The notes under the pieces were generated by a model. The model had not been told where the DNA came from. It worked only from the letters and a program-made list of their open reading frames with translations, and did not search any database. From GCA-002050365 sp038235165 (GTDB taxonomy: Bacteria; Acidobacteriota; Blastocatellia; Pyrinomonadales; Pyrinomonadaceae): a stretch of DNA of 64,000 nucleotides. The stretch is from NCBI GenBank assembly GCA_038235165.1, contig JBBSUG010000012.1, forward strand, positions 62,001 through 126,000. Reading direction: 5' to 3'. Position 1 is the first letter of the stretch; the number at the start of each line of letters is the position of its first letter. The position numbers and the translations under genes were made by a program. This document shows, piece by piece, positions 43,738 to 53,421 of this stretch.

Positions 43738-44026
43738 TACTTAGTTGAAAACAGTCCGAAGCGATATTTTAGCGCGGGAAAATTTTCTACAAAAGGTGTG
43801 TTTAAGATTAAGCACTTTCTCCCCTGAGAGTTTCCGACTGATGACACGCGAAGATTAATTAAAACCAGTAGGACGGTCATAAAATAATCTGAGTTTTCGC
43901 GTTTAATCAAAGAAAATTTAACAAAAAACTTTTTTGTCGAAGAATTTGGCAAATGCAGATATTAATGTGTCTTAATGTCGCGGACAATTGCGCCCGAAAT
44001 CGCAGAGGTTCTTTAACAGTAGAGAT
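43738..44026 (+). other. Long 5' leader of the dcw operon, possibly structured
   Basis: About 290 nt between the promoter and rsmH with no coding frame on either strand that looks real. It contains complementary segments ACGCGAAGATTA and TAATCTGAGTTTTCGCGT (43846 onward), which would form a stem closing about 60 nt. mraZ, usually the first dcw gene, is absent. No known riboswitch recognised. Confidence 0.45.
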
Positions 44027-44980
44027 GTGCCGAAATTGAAAGCTGAAAATTTACACAAACCCGTTCTACTAGCGGAAACCGTTCAATTTCTCAAGCCGCC
44101 GATCGGCGGAACTTTGGTTGACGCGACGCTCGGGTTGGGCGGACATTCGGAAGCGGTTTTGGCGAATTTTGACGAAACGAAAATAATCGGGATTGATCAG
44201 GATGCACGGGCGATTGAATTTGCGAAGGAGCGACTGGAAAAATTCGGCGACCGAATTAGTATCTTTCAGGCAAATTTTGCAGACATTAAAGAAGTTTTAA
44301 GCGATGCGGGAATTGAGAAGATTGACGGGGTTTTAGCCGATTTGGGTGTTTCATCATTGCAGTTTGATAGCGAAACACGCGGGTTTAGTTTCCGGTTCGA
44401 CGCGCCACTCGATATGCGGATGGACGCGGATGCGGATACTGAAACCGCCGCCGAACTGCTCGCCGAACTCTCGGAATTTGAAATTGCGCGAATCATTTAC
44501 GAATACGGCGAAGAAAAGTTTTCGCGGCGCATTGCGCGGAGAATAGTCGAAAGAAGGGAACGCGGCGAGCCGGTCAAAACGACAAAAGAGCTAGCCGAAC
44601 TGGTTGAAAGGTCGGTCAAACGCGGCAAAAAAGACAAAATTCACCCGGCGACCAAAACATTTCAGGCTCTGCGAATCGCCGTCAACGGCGAACTTGAAAT
44701 TTTAGAGCAGTTTATCCGCGATGCGGTCAACAGTTTGAGTGAAGACGGGCGGTTGGTTGTGATAACTTTTCATTCGTTGGAAGACCGCATCGTCAAGCAG
44801 ACGTTTCAGAAACTGGCAGGAAAATGTTTTTGTCCGCCGCGAATGCCGCAATGCGTATGCGGCGCGGTTAAAGAGATTGAAATTTTGACGCGCAAACCGA
44901 TTGTGCCAAGCGAGGAAGAAACCGAAGGAAATCCACGCGCCCGAAGCGCAAAACTTCGTGCCTGTTTGAAGCTTAAATAG
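44027..44980 (+). CDS. rsmH: 16S rRNA m4C1402 methyltransferase
   Basis: About 317 residues. GGTLVDATLGLGGHSEAVLA is the SAM site; LADLGVSSLQFDSETRGFSF, HPATKTFQALRIAVNGE and VVITFHSLEDRIVK are RsmH signatures, and the tail RKPIVPSEEETEGNPRARSAKLRA is standard. The start is uncertain: GTG 44027 or TTG 44036 puts HKPVLL at the usual distance, while the frame is open to TTG 43988. First gene of the dcw cluster. Confidence 0.93.
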   Translation: MPKLKAENLHKPVLLAETVQFLKPPIGGTLVDATLGLGGHSEAVLANFDETKIIGIDQDARAIEFAKERLEKFGDRISIFQANFADIKEVLSDAGIEKIDGVLADLGVSSLQFDSETRGFSFRFDAPLDMRMDADADTETAAELLAELSEFEIARIIYEYGEEKFSRRIARRIVERRERGEPVKTTKELAELVERSVKRGKKDKIHPATKTFQALRIAVNGELEILEQFIRDAVNSLSEDGRLVVITFHSLEDRIVKQTFQKLAGKCFCPPRMPQCVCGAVKEIEILTRKPIVPSEEETEGNPRARSAKLRACLKLK

Positions 44981-45002
44981 ATCGCCGATTTTTAGAAGTA
45001 TT

Positions 45003-45521
45003 ATGAACCGTAAAAAAATATCTCCGAAAAAACCGACTGTGAAAAAACGAGCCGAACGCGAACCGATTCCGCTGCGCTACTGTCTTTTGACGATGGCTTG
45101 CGGATTTATTTTGGTCGTCGGCTTTTTTTTCGCCGCTCGCCAGCATTTTTCTTCGATAGATTACGGCATCAAAAATTCCCGGCTGAAAAAGCAGATTGAA
45201 GAACTCGAAACCGACAAACGCCAGCTTATTCTGGCGAAAGAAATCGCGCTCACCCCGTCGGAAATCAAAAAAGCGGCGACTAAACTCGGTTTGACGGCGA
45301 TGACGGCGAGCAATATCGAAGTTTTTCGACCGGTCCTGACCGGCGACACGGGAGAAAAACCGAAAGTCGAAAAAGCCGATTACACAAAACCCAAAACCGC
45401 TGCACCGCTGAAGACCGACGATGTGAAATTGGAAGTAAAGAAACCCGAAAAAGAAACTAAAAAAACGCCGGAGGCGAAAATCGAAAAAGAAAAACCGGCG
45501 GCGAAAACGACGAAAAAATAA
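45003..45521 (+). CDS. ftsL: FtsL-like division protein with Lys/Glu-rich tail
   Basis: 172 residues at the ftsL position between rsmH and ftsI. Basic cytosolic N-terminus, one membrane helix (LLTMACGFILVVGFFFAA), and a coiled-coil (NSRLKKQIEELETDKRQLIL) with a septal-type GLTAMTASNIEVF end. Bridges the FtsQLB complex to FtsI/FtsW. The extracytoplasmic tail (~60 residues of K, E, P, A) is longer than in classical FtsL. Assignment from position and plan, as sequence conservation is weak. Confidence 0.75.
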   Translation: MNRKKISPKKPTVKKRAEREPIPLRYCLLTMACGFILVVGFFFAARQHFSSIDYGIKNSRLKKQIEELETDKRQLILAKEIALTPSEIKKAATKLGLTAMTASNIEVFRPVLTGDTGEKPKVEKADYTKPKTAAPLKTDDVKLEVKKPEKETKKTPEAKIEKEKPAAKTTKK

Positions 45522-45569
45522 GCTGCCGGTAATTCAACCGGCAAAGTCTCAAGCGAATTCCGAGAAAAA

Positions 45570-47633
45570 ATGGCAGCCACCAGAAAAACCACAAAAAAGA
45601 AAAATCCGTCGCAGACCGCTTTCACGCGGTTTATGCTGATCGTCGCATTTTTCATTTTGTGGATCGGCGGAATCAGCGTGCGCCTTGTCCATTTGCAGGT
45701 TAATCAAAGCGAATGGCTGCGGGCGCAAGCACTTAACCAACGGCGCGATCAGGTCAAAAGCCGCCAGCTGCGCGGCACGATTTACGACCGCAACGACCGC
45801 ACATTAGCGATGAGCGTCAAGTTAAAATCACTCTACGCTGATCCGGCGGAGATTGACGATATTGACAAAACCGCCAAAGAAATTGCCGCTGCTCTAAAAA
45901 TCAAACCGACCGAGGTTTTGAAAAACCTCCGCGACGGCAAAGAAAACAACAAAAGATTTGTCTGGCTGGCACGAAAATTAGACGAAGATACCGCGCAGAA
46001 GATTAACGATTCCCTACGCGACACGGAAGTCAAAAAAAATGATGAGCCGCGTCTTGCCGGTCTTCACTGGCGCGAAGAGCAAAAACGCAGTTACCCGTAT
46101 AAATCGCTGGCGGCGCAGGTGATCGGCTTCAGCAACGCGGACGATGTCGGGCAGGCGGGAATCGAACAGTCGCGGGAAGATGTTTTGCGCGGCGCAGTCG
46201 TCAAAGGCTGGCAGGACCGCGACCGGCTCGGCAGAGTTTACGACGAATCGGAAATCGAACGCGAACCGCCGAACGACATTGTTTTAACGATCAGCAACTC
46301 AATTCAGTATAAAGTCGAACAGGCACTCGAAAACGGCGTGAAAGCATCGAACGCGAAATCGGGTTTAGCAATCGTGCTTGACCCGAAAACCGGCGAAGTA
46401 TTGGCGTTAGCAAATTATCCGACGTTTGACCCGAATAAATTTAACGAATCCGCGCCCGAAAATTACACCAACAAAGCACTGCAAAGTGTTTATTCGCCCG
46501 GTTCGGTTTTCAAAGTCATCACTTACAGCGGCGCACTTCAGGAAGATCAAATCGAACCTGACGGACAAATTGACTGCCGCAAAGGTTTTATCGAGGTCGG
46601 CGGACACCGGTTTAACGATCCGCACGCGACGAAAATAATGTCTTACAGCGAGGCGTTAGCCATATCGAGCAATTACGCGGCGATCAAAACCGCGCTCGGA
46701 CTCGGCAGAGATAAATTCTATAATTACGCCCGCCAATTCGGTTTCGGCGAAGCAACGGGAATCGAACTGCCCGGCGAAGTGCGCGGACAGTTTCGTTCGC
46801 CGGAGACGTGGAATGGCGATTCGCTCGCTTCAATGGCAATCGGTTACGAAGTCGGCGTGACGGCGATGCAGGCGGCGACGGCGTATGCGGCGATTGCCAA
46901 TGACGGCGTGAAAATGAAGCCGCACATCATCAAAGAAATCCGGCAGCCGGACGGTAAAGTCGTTTCGACGACCGCGCCGGAAAAAGTGCAAATCATCAGC
47001 GCGGAAAACGCCCGCAGTCTGCGGCAGATGCTTCGGCAGGTCGTTTTAAAAGGAACTGCCAAACGGGCGCAGCTCAACGGTTATACGTCGGCGGGGAAAA
47101 CGGGAACAGCTTGGAAATACGATCCGGTAATCAAAAAATACAACGCGGCTAAATATGTTTCTTCGTTTATCGGGTTCGCTCCGGCGGATAATCCGTCAGT
47201 CGTCATTGCGGTCGTAATGGACGAGCCGAGCGGTGGGGCGCGGGACGGCGGACAAGTTTCCGCACCTGTTTTCCGCGAAATTGCCGAAGGAATTCTGCCT
47301 GAATTGAACGTCGTGCCGGACGGAAATATCAAAAAGGAAGTTTTAACGGCGAAAGACGTTCCGGCGGAAGTCGAGGTTGCGCCGCCGACGATTCAGAAAG
47401 GCGAGGAAGAAAAAGATGCTGCCCCCACTGTCCCGGCGGCAAAGGAAAAAAACTCGATAGCAGCCAAAAATCCGGAGCTGAAAGAACCGAAAGAATCGAA
47501 AGAGCAAAAAGAACCGAAAAAAGAAAATAAACCACTGGGCGAAGATAAAAAAGCCGTGAAAACAAAAACGGCGATACTCAGCGGCGATGACAAAAATAAA
47601 CCGCTGAACGAAAAGGCGAAACGAAAAAATTGA
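45570..47633 (+). CDS. ftsI: Division-specific transpeptidase (penicillin-binding protein FtsI/PBP3)
   Basis: 687 residues. One membrane anchor (FMLIVAFFILWIGGISVRLV), PBP dimer region (RGTIYDRNDRTLAMSV), and a transpeptidase domain with SxxK in PGSVFKVIT, SxN in AISSNYAAI and KTG in AGKTGTAWK. Cross-links septal peptidoglycan. No PASTA domain. Instead the C-terminus is a ~90-residue low-complexity Lys/Glu/Pro tail (KEPKESKEQKEPKKE), matching the tail style of the neighbouring FtsL-like protein. The stop overlaps the murF TTG. Confidence 0.95.
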   Translation: MAATRKTTKKKNPSQTAFTRFMLIVAFFILWIGGISVRLVHLQVNQSEWLRAQALNQRRDQVKSRQLRGTIYDRNDRTLAMSVKLKSLYADPAEIDDIDKTAKEIAAALKIKPTEVLKNLRDGKENNKRFVWLARKLDEDTAQKINDSLRDTEVKKNDEPRLAGLHWREEQKRSYPYKSLAAQVIGFSNADDVGQAGIEQSREDVLRGAVVKGWQDRDRLGRVYDESEIEREPPNDIVLTISNSIQYKVEQALENGVKASNAKSGLAIVLDPKTGEVLALANYPTFDPNKFNESAPENYTNKALQSVYSPGSVFKVITYSGALQEDQIEPDGQIDCRKGFIEVGGHRFNDPHATKIMSYSEALAISSNYAAIKTALGLGRDKFYNYARQFGFGEATGIELPGEVRGQFRSPETWNGDSLASMAIGYEVGVTAMQAATAYAAIANDGVKMKPHIIKEIRQPDGKVVSTTAPEKVQIISAENARSLRQMLRQVVLKGTAKRAQLNGYTSAGKTGTAWKYDPVIKKYNAAKYVSSFIGFAPADNPSVVIAVVMDEPSGGARDGGQVSAPVFREIAEGILPELNVVPDGNIKKEVLTAKDVPAEVEVAPPTIQKGEEEKDAAPTVPAAKEKNSIAAKNPELKEPKESKEQKEPKKENKPLGEDKKAVKTKTAILSGDDKNKPLNEKAKRKN

Positions 47634-49084
47634 AAATTGCTGATGCGATAAAATTTATGAACGCCGATGCGTCAAAACTTAATCCCGCCCTGCTCGAACG
47701 GCAAGTCAATTCATTTACGATTGACTCCCGTGAAACGCAGGCGGGTCAAGTGTTTTTCGCACTTTCGCAGCCCGATTATCAAAACAATTGCTTCAACGGC
47801 GATTTTGAGGATTCACACCGATACATTCCAGCAGCGTTTGAAAAAGGTGCGGTCGTTTGCGTTGCTCGTCCCGACCGTTTTGCGGAATATAAAGCGGAAC
47901 TGGAAAAATTTGAAGACCGGCTGATTTTCGTTGACGATGCGATTTTAGCTTTTCAAAATCTCGCGCACGGCGTTTATCTGCAATGGAATCGTCCGGTTGT
48001 CGCAATCACCGGCAGCGCGGGGAAAACGACGGCGAAAGAATTGATCGCGCACGTTTTGGAAAATTCGGGGCGCAAGATTCTGCGGAATATCAAAAATTAC
48101 AACAACGGACTCGGTTTGCCGATTACGGTTTTAAATTTGGCGAAAGACGATTCTTATGATGTCGCCGTACTGGAGATGGGAATGTCCACGCCGAACAATG
48201 AAATCGCCCGTTTGTGCCGCATCACGCCGCCGGATGTCGCGGTCGAACTCAATGTTTTACCCGTTCACGTTGAACATCTCGGCTCGGTTGAAAATGTGGC
48301 AAAGGCAAAAGCCGAACTGATTGAAGGAATGAAACCAGACGGCATCGCGGTTCTCAACGCCGATGATTTTCGCGTTTTGGCGATGCGCGAACTGCATACC
48401 GGCAAAACGATAACTTACGCAATTGAAAATGAAGCCGATGTCAAAGCGGAAAAAATTGAAATGCCGCGTTTCGGTGAAACACAGTTTACTTTGAGACTGC
48501 CGAACGAAACAGCCGAAGTTTCGATGCAGCTTTCCGGGCGACACAATGTTCTCAACGCGCTGGCATCCGCCGCCGTCGGATACAGTTTTGGAATATCGGC
48601 GAATGAGATCGCGGATGCGCTCAAAACGATTGCGCCGCCGCCGCAACGCGGGGAAGTTTTGCATTTTCGGGAGGGTTTTACGATCATCAACGATTCTTAC
48701 AACTCAAATCCCGCCGCGTTGCTCGGAATGGTAAAAACTCTGGTTGATGGGAGAGGAACAGCGAAAAGACTGATCGTCGTCGCCGGTGAGATGCTCGAAC
48801 TCGGTGCGGACGAAAAAGATATTCATCGCGAAACCGGCGAAACGCTGGCGAGCAGCGGAATTGACTTTTTGATCGGCGTGCGCGGGTTAGCGGTGGAAAT
48901 GACGACCGGCGCGAAAAACAGCGGTTTGCACCAAACGGTATTTTTTGGTAGCTCGGCGGAAGCCGGAGAATTTTTGGCGAATGAAGTGAAAGCCGATGAT
49001 TTAGTGTTGGTTAAAGGTTCGCGCGGAGTGCGAACGGAAAAAGTAATTGAAAAATTGATGGAAAAGTTTGAATCGGAAAAATAG
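47630..49084 (+). CDS. murF: UDP-MurNAc-tripeptide-D-Ala-D-Ala ligase
   Basis: 484 residues. Mur ligase: N-terminal domain with TIDSRETQAGQVFFAL, ATP loop VAITGSAGKTTAKELIA, LRNIKNYNNGLGLP and LEMGMSTPNNEIARLC typical of MurF, then NDSYNSNPAAL and GEMLELGADEKDIH in the C-terminal domain. Adds D-Ala-D-Ala to the muropeptide. Start TTG 47630 overlaps the ftsI stop by 4 nt. murE, normally between ftsI and murF, is missing. Confidence 0.96.
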   Translation: MKIADAIKFMNADASKLNPALLERQVNSFTIDSRETQAGQVFFALSQPDYQNNCFNGDFEDSHRYIPAAFEKGAVVCVARPDRFAEYKAELEKFEDRLIFVDDAILAFQNLAHGVYLQWNRPVVAITGSAGKTTAKELIAHVLENSGRKILRNIKNYNNGLGLPITVLNLAKDDSYDVAVLEMGMSTPNNEIARLCRITPPDVAVELNVLPVHVEHLGSVENVAKAKAELIEGMKPDGIAVLNADDFRVLAMRELHTGKTITYAIENEADVKAEKIEMPRFGETQFTLRLPNETAEVSMQLSGRHNVLNALASAAVGYSFGISANEIADALKTIAPPPQRGEVLHFREGFTIINDSYNSNPAALLGMVKTLVDGRGTAKRLIVVAGEMLELGADEKDIHRETGETLASSGIDFLIGVRGLAVEMTTGAKNSGLHQTVFFGSSAEAGEFLANEVKADDLVLVKGSRGVRTEKVIEKLMEKFESEK

Positions 49085-49163
49085 GTTTGAAGGCGAAAAA
49101 TACATTTTCGGTAAAACTGAATTTGAAACGAAAGCAAAAATGAAAGATAAAGGACAGCGGAGA

Positions 49164-49197
49164 AGTCTAAAGTCCGAAATCTAAAATCCAAAATCGA
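49164..49197 (+). repeat. Heptamer-like repeat before mraY
   Basis: Runs of AATCTAAAATCCAAAATC ending 3 nt before the mraY ATG. Confidence 0.6.
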
Positions 49198-49200
49198 ACG

Positions 49201-50349
49201 ATGCTTTATTACATTTTATATCAAATTCTTTTCAAACAGTCCGCCGCGACCGAGTCTTATTTTTATAAGGCGTTGAATGTTTTTCAATATGTGACGTTCC
49301 GCACGGCGTGGGCGACGATCACCGCGCTGCTGATTTCGCTGTTGTTCGGCGGCAAGGTGATCAAGAAACTGACCGCGCTCAAATACGGTCAGGAAATCCG
49401 CGAGGAACTTTCAGCGGAGCATCAAGCGAAAAAAGGCACGCCGACGATGGGCGGAGTTTTGATAATCGGCGCGGTTTTTGCTTCGACGATTTTGTGGGCG
49501 CGGCTCGACAGTCTTTATTTGTGGCTCGCGCTAATTTCGACCGCGTGTTTTGCCGCCATCGGTTTTGCCGACGATTATATAAAAATCGTCAAAAAGCGCA
49601 GTTTGGGATTGACTGAAAGACAAAAACTGTTGTTTCAACTGGTCACGGCAATCGGAATTTGGGCGGTGCTTTGGTATTTTGCCAATTATCCGTGGAATCT
49701 GAGCATCCCGTTTTTCAAGACGACGGCTGAAACCAATCCGGCGATCAGCATCAGCTACGTTGGACCGTTCATTTACCTGTTCTTTATCATTTTTATTCTT
49801 CTCGGTTCGTCAAATGCCGTTAATCTGACGGACGGAATGGACGGCTTGGCAGCCAGCGTGACGTTTATTGCAATGTCGGCTCTGACCGCGCTGACGTATG
49901 TTTCAAGCGACCGTCGCTGGGCTGACTATCTGGAAATTACGCATAAACCGGAAGCAGCGGAACTGACGGTTTTTTGCGGGGCATTGGTCGGCGCGAGTCT
50001 CGGCTTTTTATGGTATAACTCGCCGCCCGCCGAGATTTTTATGGGCGATGTCGGAAGTTTGGCAATCGGCGGTGCGCTCGGCACGATTGCTATCTTGACA
50101 AAACAGGAATTTCTGCTGCCGTTCATCGGCGGTGTGTTTATTCTGGAAGCGATTTCGGTGATGATGCAGGTCGGCTACTTCAAATTTACGAGAAGAAGCA
50201 CGGGAACCGGCAAACGTATTTTTCTGCAGGCTCCGCTCCATCATCATTTTCAGATGTCCGGATGGAAAGAACCGAAAATCGTTTTCAGGTTCATAATTAT
50301 TGCGATACTTTTTGCGCTGTTGAGTTTATCAACATTGAAATTGCGGTGA
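49201..50349 (+). CDS. mraY: Phospho-MurNAc-pentapeptide transferase
   Basis: 382 residues, ~10 membrane helices. KKGTPTMGGVLI, FADDYIKIVKKRSLGL (catalytic Asp pair), SNAVNLTDGMDGLAA and FMGDVGSLAIGGALG are the four MraY signatures; PLHHHFQ lies near the C-terminus. Makes lipid I from UDP-MurNAc-pentapeptide and undecaprenyl phosphate at the inner membrane. Preceded directly by a repeat cluster, so its ribosome site is weak. Confidence 0.97.
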   Translation: MLYYILYQILFKQSAATESYFYKALNVFQYVTFRTAWATITALLISLLFGGKVIKKLTALKYGQEIREELSAEHQAKKGTPTMGGVLIIGAVFASTILWARLDSLYLWLALISTACFAAIGFADDYIKIVKKRSLGLTERQKLLFQLVTAIGIWAVLWYFANYPWNLSIPFFKTTAETNPAISISYVGPFIYLFFIIFILLGSSNAVNLTDGMDGLAASVTFIAMSALTALTYVSSDRRWADYLEITHKPEAAELTVFCGALVGASLGFLWYNSPPAEIFMGDVGSLAIGGALGTIAILTKQEFLLPFIGGVFILEAISVMMQVGYFKFTRRSTGTGKRIFLQAPLHHHFQMSGWKEPKIVFRFIIIAILFALLSLSTLKLR

Positions 50350-50372
50350 GTTTTTGGTTTTTGGTCTAACGA

Positions 50373-51758
50373 ATGCTTTTAGAGGGAAGAAAAACTTTGG
50401 TTTTGGGCGCGGGCAAATCCGGCGTGACTTCCGCCGCATTTTTAGCGCGGCGCGGCGCAACGGTTGCGCTCCACGACAAAAAGCCGATCGCCGAGTGGTC
50501 GGATGAAGCGCGTTCTTTGAAAAATAAAAATGTCGGGTTGCTCGACGGGCAGATTCCGTCGTGGCTGCTCGATCAGATTGATCTGGTCGTGATCTCGCCG
50601 GGAATTCCGACGAATACGGTTCCGGCGCGATATGTTGACCGTAAAGACGGTGAAGTGATCGGCGAAATCGAGCTTGCTTATCGGTTTATGAAAGGGCGCA
50701 TTGTCGGCATCACGGGTTCAAACGGCAAAACAACGACGACGACATTGATCGGTGAAATATTGAAAGATGCCGGAATTACGACACAAGTCGGCGGAAACAT
50801 CGGAACGCCGCTTGTTTCACTGGCGGAAACTTCGACGGATGAAACTTGGACGGTTGTGGAACTTTCGAGCTTTCAGCTTGAAACGATTGTAGATTTTCGC
50901 CCGAACGTCGCCGTCGCTTTGAATGTAACTCCAAATCATCTTGATCGTTACGATCTTTTTTCGGATTATGCCGCCGCGAAACACCGGATTTTTACAAATC
51001 AAACGGCGGAAGATTTGGCGATCTTGAACGCTGACGACGAAATTACGGCGAGTTGGCAAAACGGTTTGAAGGCGAATGTGACGCATTTCAGCGTGAAAAA
51101 GGAATTAGACAAAGGTTTGTTTTTGCGCGGGCGCGATTTAATTTGCCGCGCTGGCGGGAAAGACAAAATTTTGACGACCCGCGACGAGATTTTTTTGCGC
51201 GGTTTGCACAACGTCGAAAATATTTTAGCGAGTTTGGCAGTAGGACTGGCTTGCGGCGCGTCGCCGGATTTGATGCGCGAGACGGTGAGAAATTTTAAAG
51301 GTGTCGAACACCGCATCGAATTTGTCGCAGAAATCGGCGGCGTGAAATTTTACAACGATTCCAAAGCGACGAGCGTTGACGCTGCTTCCAAAGCTCTCGA
51401 AGCGTTGAGCGACGGTGGCGGAAAAACGATTTTAATTTTGGGCGGGCGCGGGAAAAATGCGCCGTATGCGCCGCTGATTAATTTGATCGAAAAATCGGTT
51501 CGCAAAATTGTTACAATCGGCGAAGATGCCGCGAATATCGAAAGTCAGTTGAAAAATCACGTTGAAATTGAGCGTGCCGATGGTATGAAAAATGCTGTGG
51601 TGAAAAGTTTTGAATCGGCGACTGAAAACGATACGATTTTGCTTGCTCCGGCTTGCGCGAGTTTTGATATGTTCAAAAGTTACGAAGAACGCGGCGCGAT
51701 TTTTAAGCGCGAAGTCGCAAATTTAGCGGCACAAAGACAGGCGGGGGAAACACGATGA
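50373..51758 (+). CDS. murD: UDP-MurNAc-L-Ala-D-Glu ligase
   Basis: 461 residues. Rossmann-like N-terminus (LVLGAGKSGVTSAAFL), ATP loop GITGSNGKTTTTTLIGE, QVGGNIGTPL, VELSSFQLE and LNVTPNHLDRY, then KATSVDAASKALEA and LAPACASFDMF. Adds D-glutamate to UDP-MurNAc-L-Ala. The stop overlaps the next ATG by 4 nt. Confidence 0.97.
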   Translation: MLLEGRKTLVLGAGKSGVTSAAFLARRGATVALHDKKPIAEWSDEARSLKNKNVGLLDGQIPSWLLDQIDLVVISPGIPTNTVPARYVDRKDGEVIGEIELAYRFMKGRIVGITGSNGKTTTTTLIGEILKDAGITTQVGGNIGTPLVSLAETSTDETWTVVELSSFQLETIVDFRPNVAVALNVTPNHLDRYDLFSDYAAAKHRIFTNQTAEDLAILNADDEITASWQNGLKANVTHFSVKKELDKGLFLRGRDLICRAGGKDKILTTRDEIFLRGLHNVENILASLAVGLACGASPDLMRETVRNFKGVEHRIEFVAEIGGVKFYNDSKATSVDAASKALEALSDGGGKTILILGGRGKNAPYAPLINLIEKSVRKIVTIGEDAANIESQLKNHVEIERADGMKNAVVKSFESATENDTILLAPACASFDMFKSYEERGAIFKREVANLAAQRQAGETR

Positions 51759-52231
51759 GAATTTGTTTTTTGATGATTTTTGCCGTTTTCGGTTTTTTTC
51801 AAAATCAGTGCGCTAAAGGGGAAACGACAAACGTAAATAAAACAGCGGCGGCAAATACGGCGAATGCGGCGATGAACAAAACGATGACAAATCAAACAAA
51901 AAACGCGGATAAATTCGACCGTTTGCCGGACGGTGTGAAATCGAGCGATGAAGTTAGAAAAGATGTTTTAAACGAAAAAGGCGAAGTCGTTTCGTACAAA
52001 GCCATAACGGTCGCGGAAATACTGAACGAACTCGGCGCGAAATATGAAGGCGACAAATTAGTTGACCGCGACGGAAAAGAAATTAAATTTTACACACCGC
52101 CCGTGCGCGGCGCGTCGCAGGGATTTGAAGAAGACGCGAAACAGCAGGCAAGAGACGCACAGGAATTTGCCGATCTGCAAAAGAAATATACGGTGATCGT
52201 TTTGTACATTGATCTGCGAAAAGTATCGTAA
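51755..52231 (+). CDS. Small exported protein within the dcw operon
   Basis: 158 residues, unknown family. Signal-like N-terminus (ICFLMIFAVFGFFQNQC) with a Cys at the right place but no proper lipobox. Low-complexity Asn/Ala/Thr stretch (AAANTANAAMNKTMTNQTKN), then a folded-looking part (LNEKGEVVSYKAITVAEILN, YEGDKLVDRDGKEIKFYTPP). Its ATG overlaps murD by 4 nt, so it is cotranslated with wall genes. A division or wall accessory role is inferred from place only. Confidence 0.65.
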   Translation: MRICFLMIFAVFGFFQNQCAKGETTNVNKTAAANTANAAMNKTMTNQTKNADKFDRLPDGVKSSDEVRKDVLNEKGEVVSYKAITVAEILNELGAKYEGDKLVDRDGKEIKFYTPPVRGASQGFEEDAKQQARDAQEFADLQKKYTVIVLYIDLRKVS

Positions 52232-52238
52232 GCAAAAA

Positions 52239-53408
52239 ATGACTAAAAAACTCCGCATTGACTGGTTTCTTTTTGCGATTGCCGCGAGCCTCGCGCTGTT
52301 CGGCGCGATTATGGTGTACAGCGCGTCGGCGATGATTGCGCTCAAAGAAACCGAAGGGGCGAGTCAGTTGACGTATTTTTACAAGCAGTTCGGTTTCACG
52401 GTCGCGGGGTTGGCGGTGATGTATCTAACGAGCAAAATCAATTACCGCTGGTATCAAAACGAATACGTCGTGTACGGCATTTTGGCGGTGACGGTGTTGC
52501 TTTTGCTCAGTGTTTTCGGTTTTCATTCGATCAACGGGGCGCGCCGCTGGATTCGTGTTCCCGGTTTTTCGTTTCAGCCGTCGGAAATTGCCAAAATCGC
52601 ACTGCCTATTTTTCTCGCGTATTTTTTGACGAAAAACGAAGACGTAATCGGTGACTTGAAAGAGACGGTTTTGCCGTGCGTTTTGGTTTTGGGCTGTTTA
52701 GGCGCGTTGATAATACTTGAGCCGGACTTGGGGACGACGATTGTTTTATGCGCGATTTTCGTAGCGGTTTATTTTTCGGCGGGCGCGAAAATTCTGCATC
52801 TCGCGGCGGTCGGCAGCAGTTTGTTGCTGGTCGGTGTTTGTGCGCTGGTTTTTGCGCCGTGGCGAATGGAGCGGATGATGGCATTTCTTGATCCATTCGC
52901 GCACGCCGACGACACGGCATATCAGGTTGTGCAGGGACTTTACGCTATCGGTTCGGGCGGTGTGTTGGGCGAAGGTTTTGCCAAAGGTCAGCAGAAACTT
53001 TTCTATCTGCCGTATCCGTATTCGGATTTTATTTTCGCGGTCGTCGGTGAAGAATTAGGTTTGGTCGGCACGTTAGCCATCGTCATCGCTTTCGGACTGC
53101 TTCTGTGGCGCGGCGCACGAGCGGCACTGCTCGCGCCGGATAGATTCGGGCAGTTGCTCGGAATGGGAATTACCACCGGAATCGTCGTGCAGGCACTTTT
53201 TAATATCAGCGTCGTTGTTTCGATTTTGCCCGCTAAAGGAATTCCGCTGCCGTTTATTTCATACGGCGGTTCGTCAATCGTCGTCACGCTGTTTGCCGTC
53301 GGTATTTTGCTGAACATTTCGCAGTATGCGGGAACGACTGCGCCGGAAAAAACCGGGGCAAACGAAATTCAGAAACGTCGAAAACGCGGGAAGATAGGAT
53401 TGCAGTGA
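52239..53408 (+). CDS. ftsW: Septal peptidoglycan glycosyltransferase FtsW
   Basis: About 389 residues from ATG 52239 (TKKLRIDWFLFAIAASLAL); the open frame to 52209 overlaps the upstream gene. SEDS protein with ~10 helices: GARRWIRVPGFSFQPSEIAK, EPDLGTTIVL (catalytic Asp region), YQVVQGLYAIGSGGVLGEGF, FAVVGEELGLVG and GIPLPFISYGGSS are diagnostic. Polymerises lipid II with FtsI. Basic C-terminus. Confidence 0.96.
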   Translation: MTKKLRIDWFLFAIAASLALFGAIMVYSASAMIALKETEGASQLTYFYKQFGFTVAGLAVMYLTSKINYRWYQNEYVVYGILAVTVLLLLSVFGFHSINGARRWIRVPGFSFQPSEIAKIALPIFLAYFLTKNEDVIGDLKETVLPCVLVLGCLGALIILEPDLGTTIVLCAIFVAVYFSAGAKILHLAAVGSSLLLVGVCALVFAPWRMERMMAFLDPFAHADDTAYQVVQGLYAIGSGGVLGEGFAKGQQKLFYLPYPYSDFIFAVVGEELGLVGTLAIVIAFGLLLWRGARAALLAPDRFGQLLGMGITTGIVVQALFNISVVVSILPAKGIPLPFISYGGSSIVVTLFAVGILLNISQYAGTTAPEKTGANEIQKRRKRGKIGLQ

Positions 53409-53421
53409 TGCGGCGAATATT

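Noticed and set aside
43738..44026. Leader of rsmH as RNase P RNA or a known riboswitch
   Set aside because: None of the conserved RNase P or riboswitch core sequences is present.
46000..47600. Repetitive Lys/Glu codons of ftsI as a tandem DNA repeat
   Set aside because: The protein tail is low complexity, but the codons vary and no DNA repeat unit is kept.
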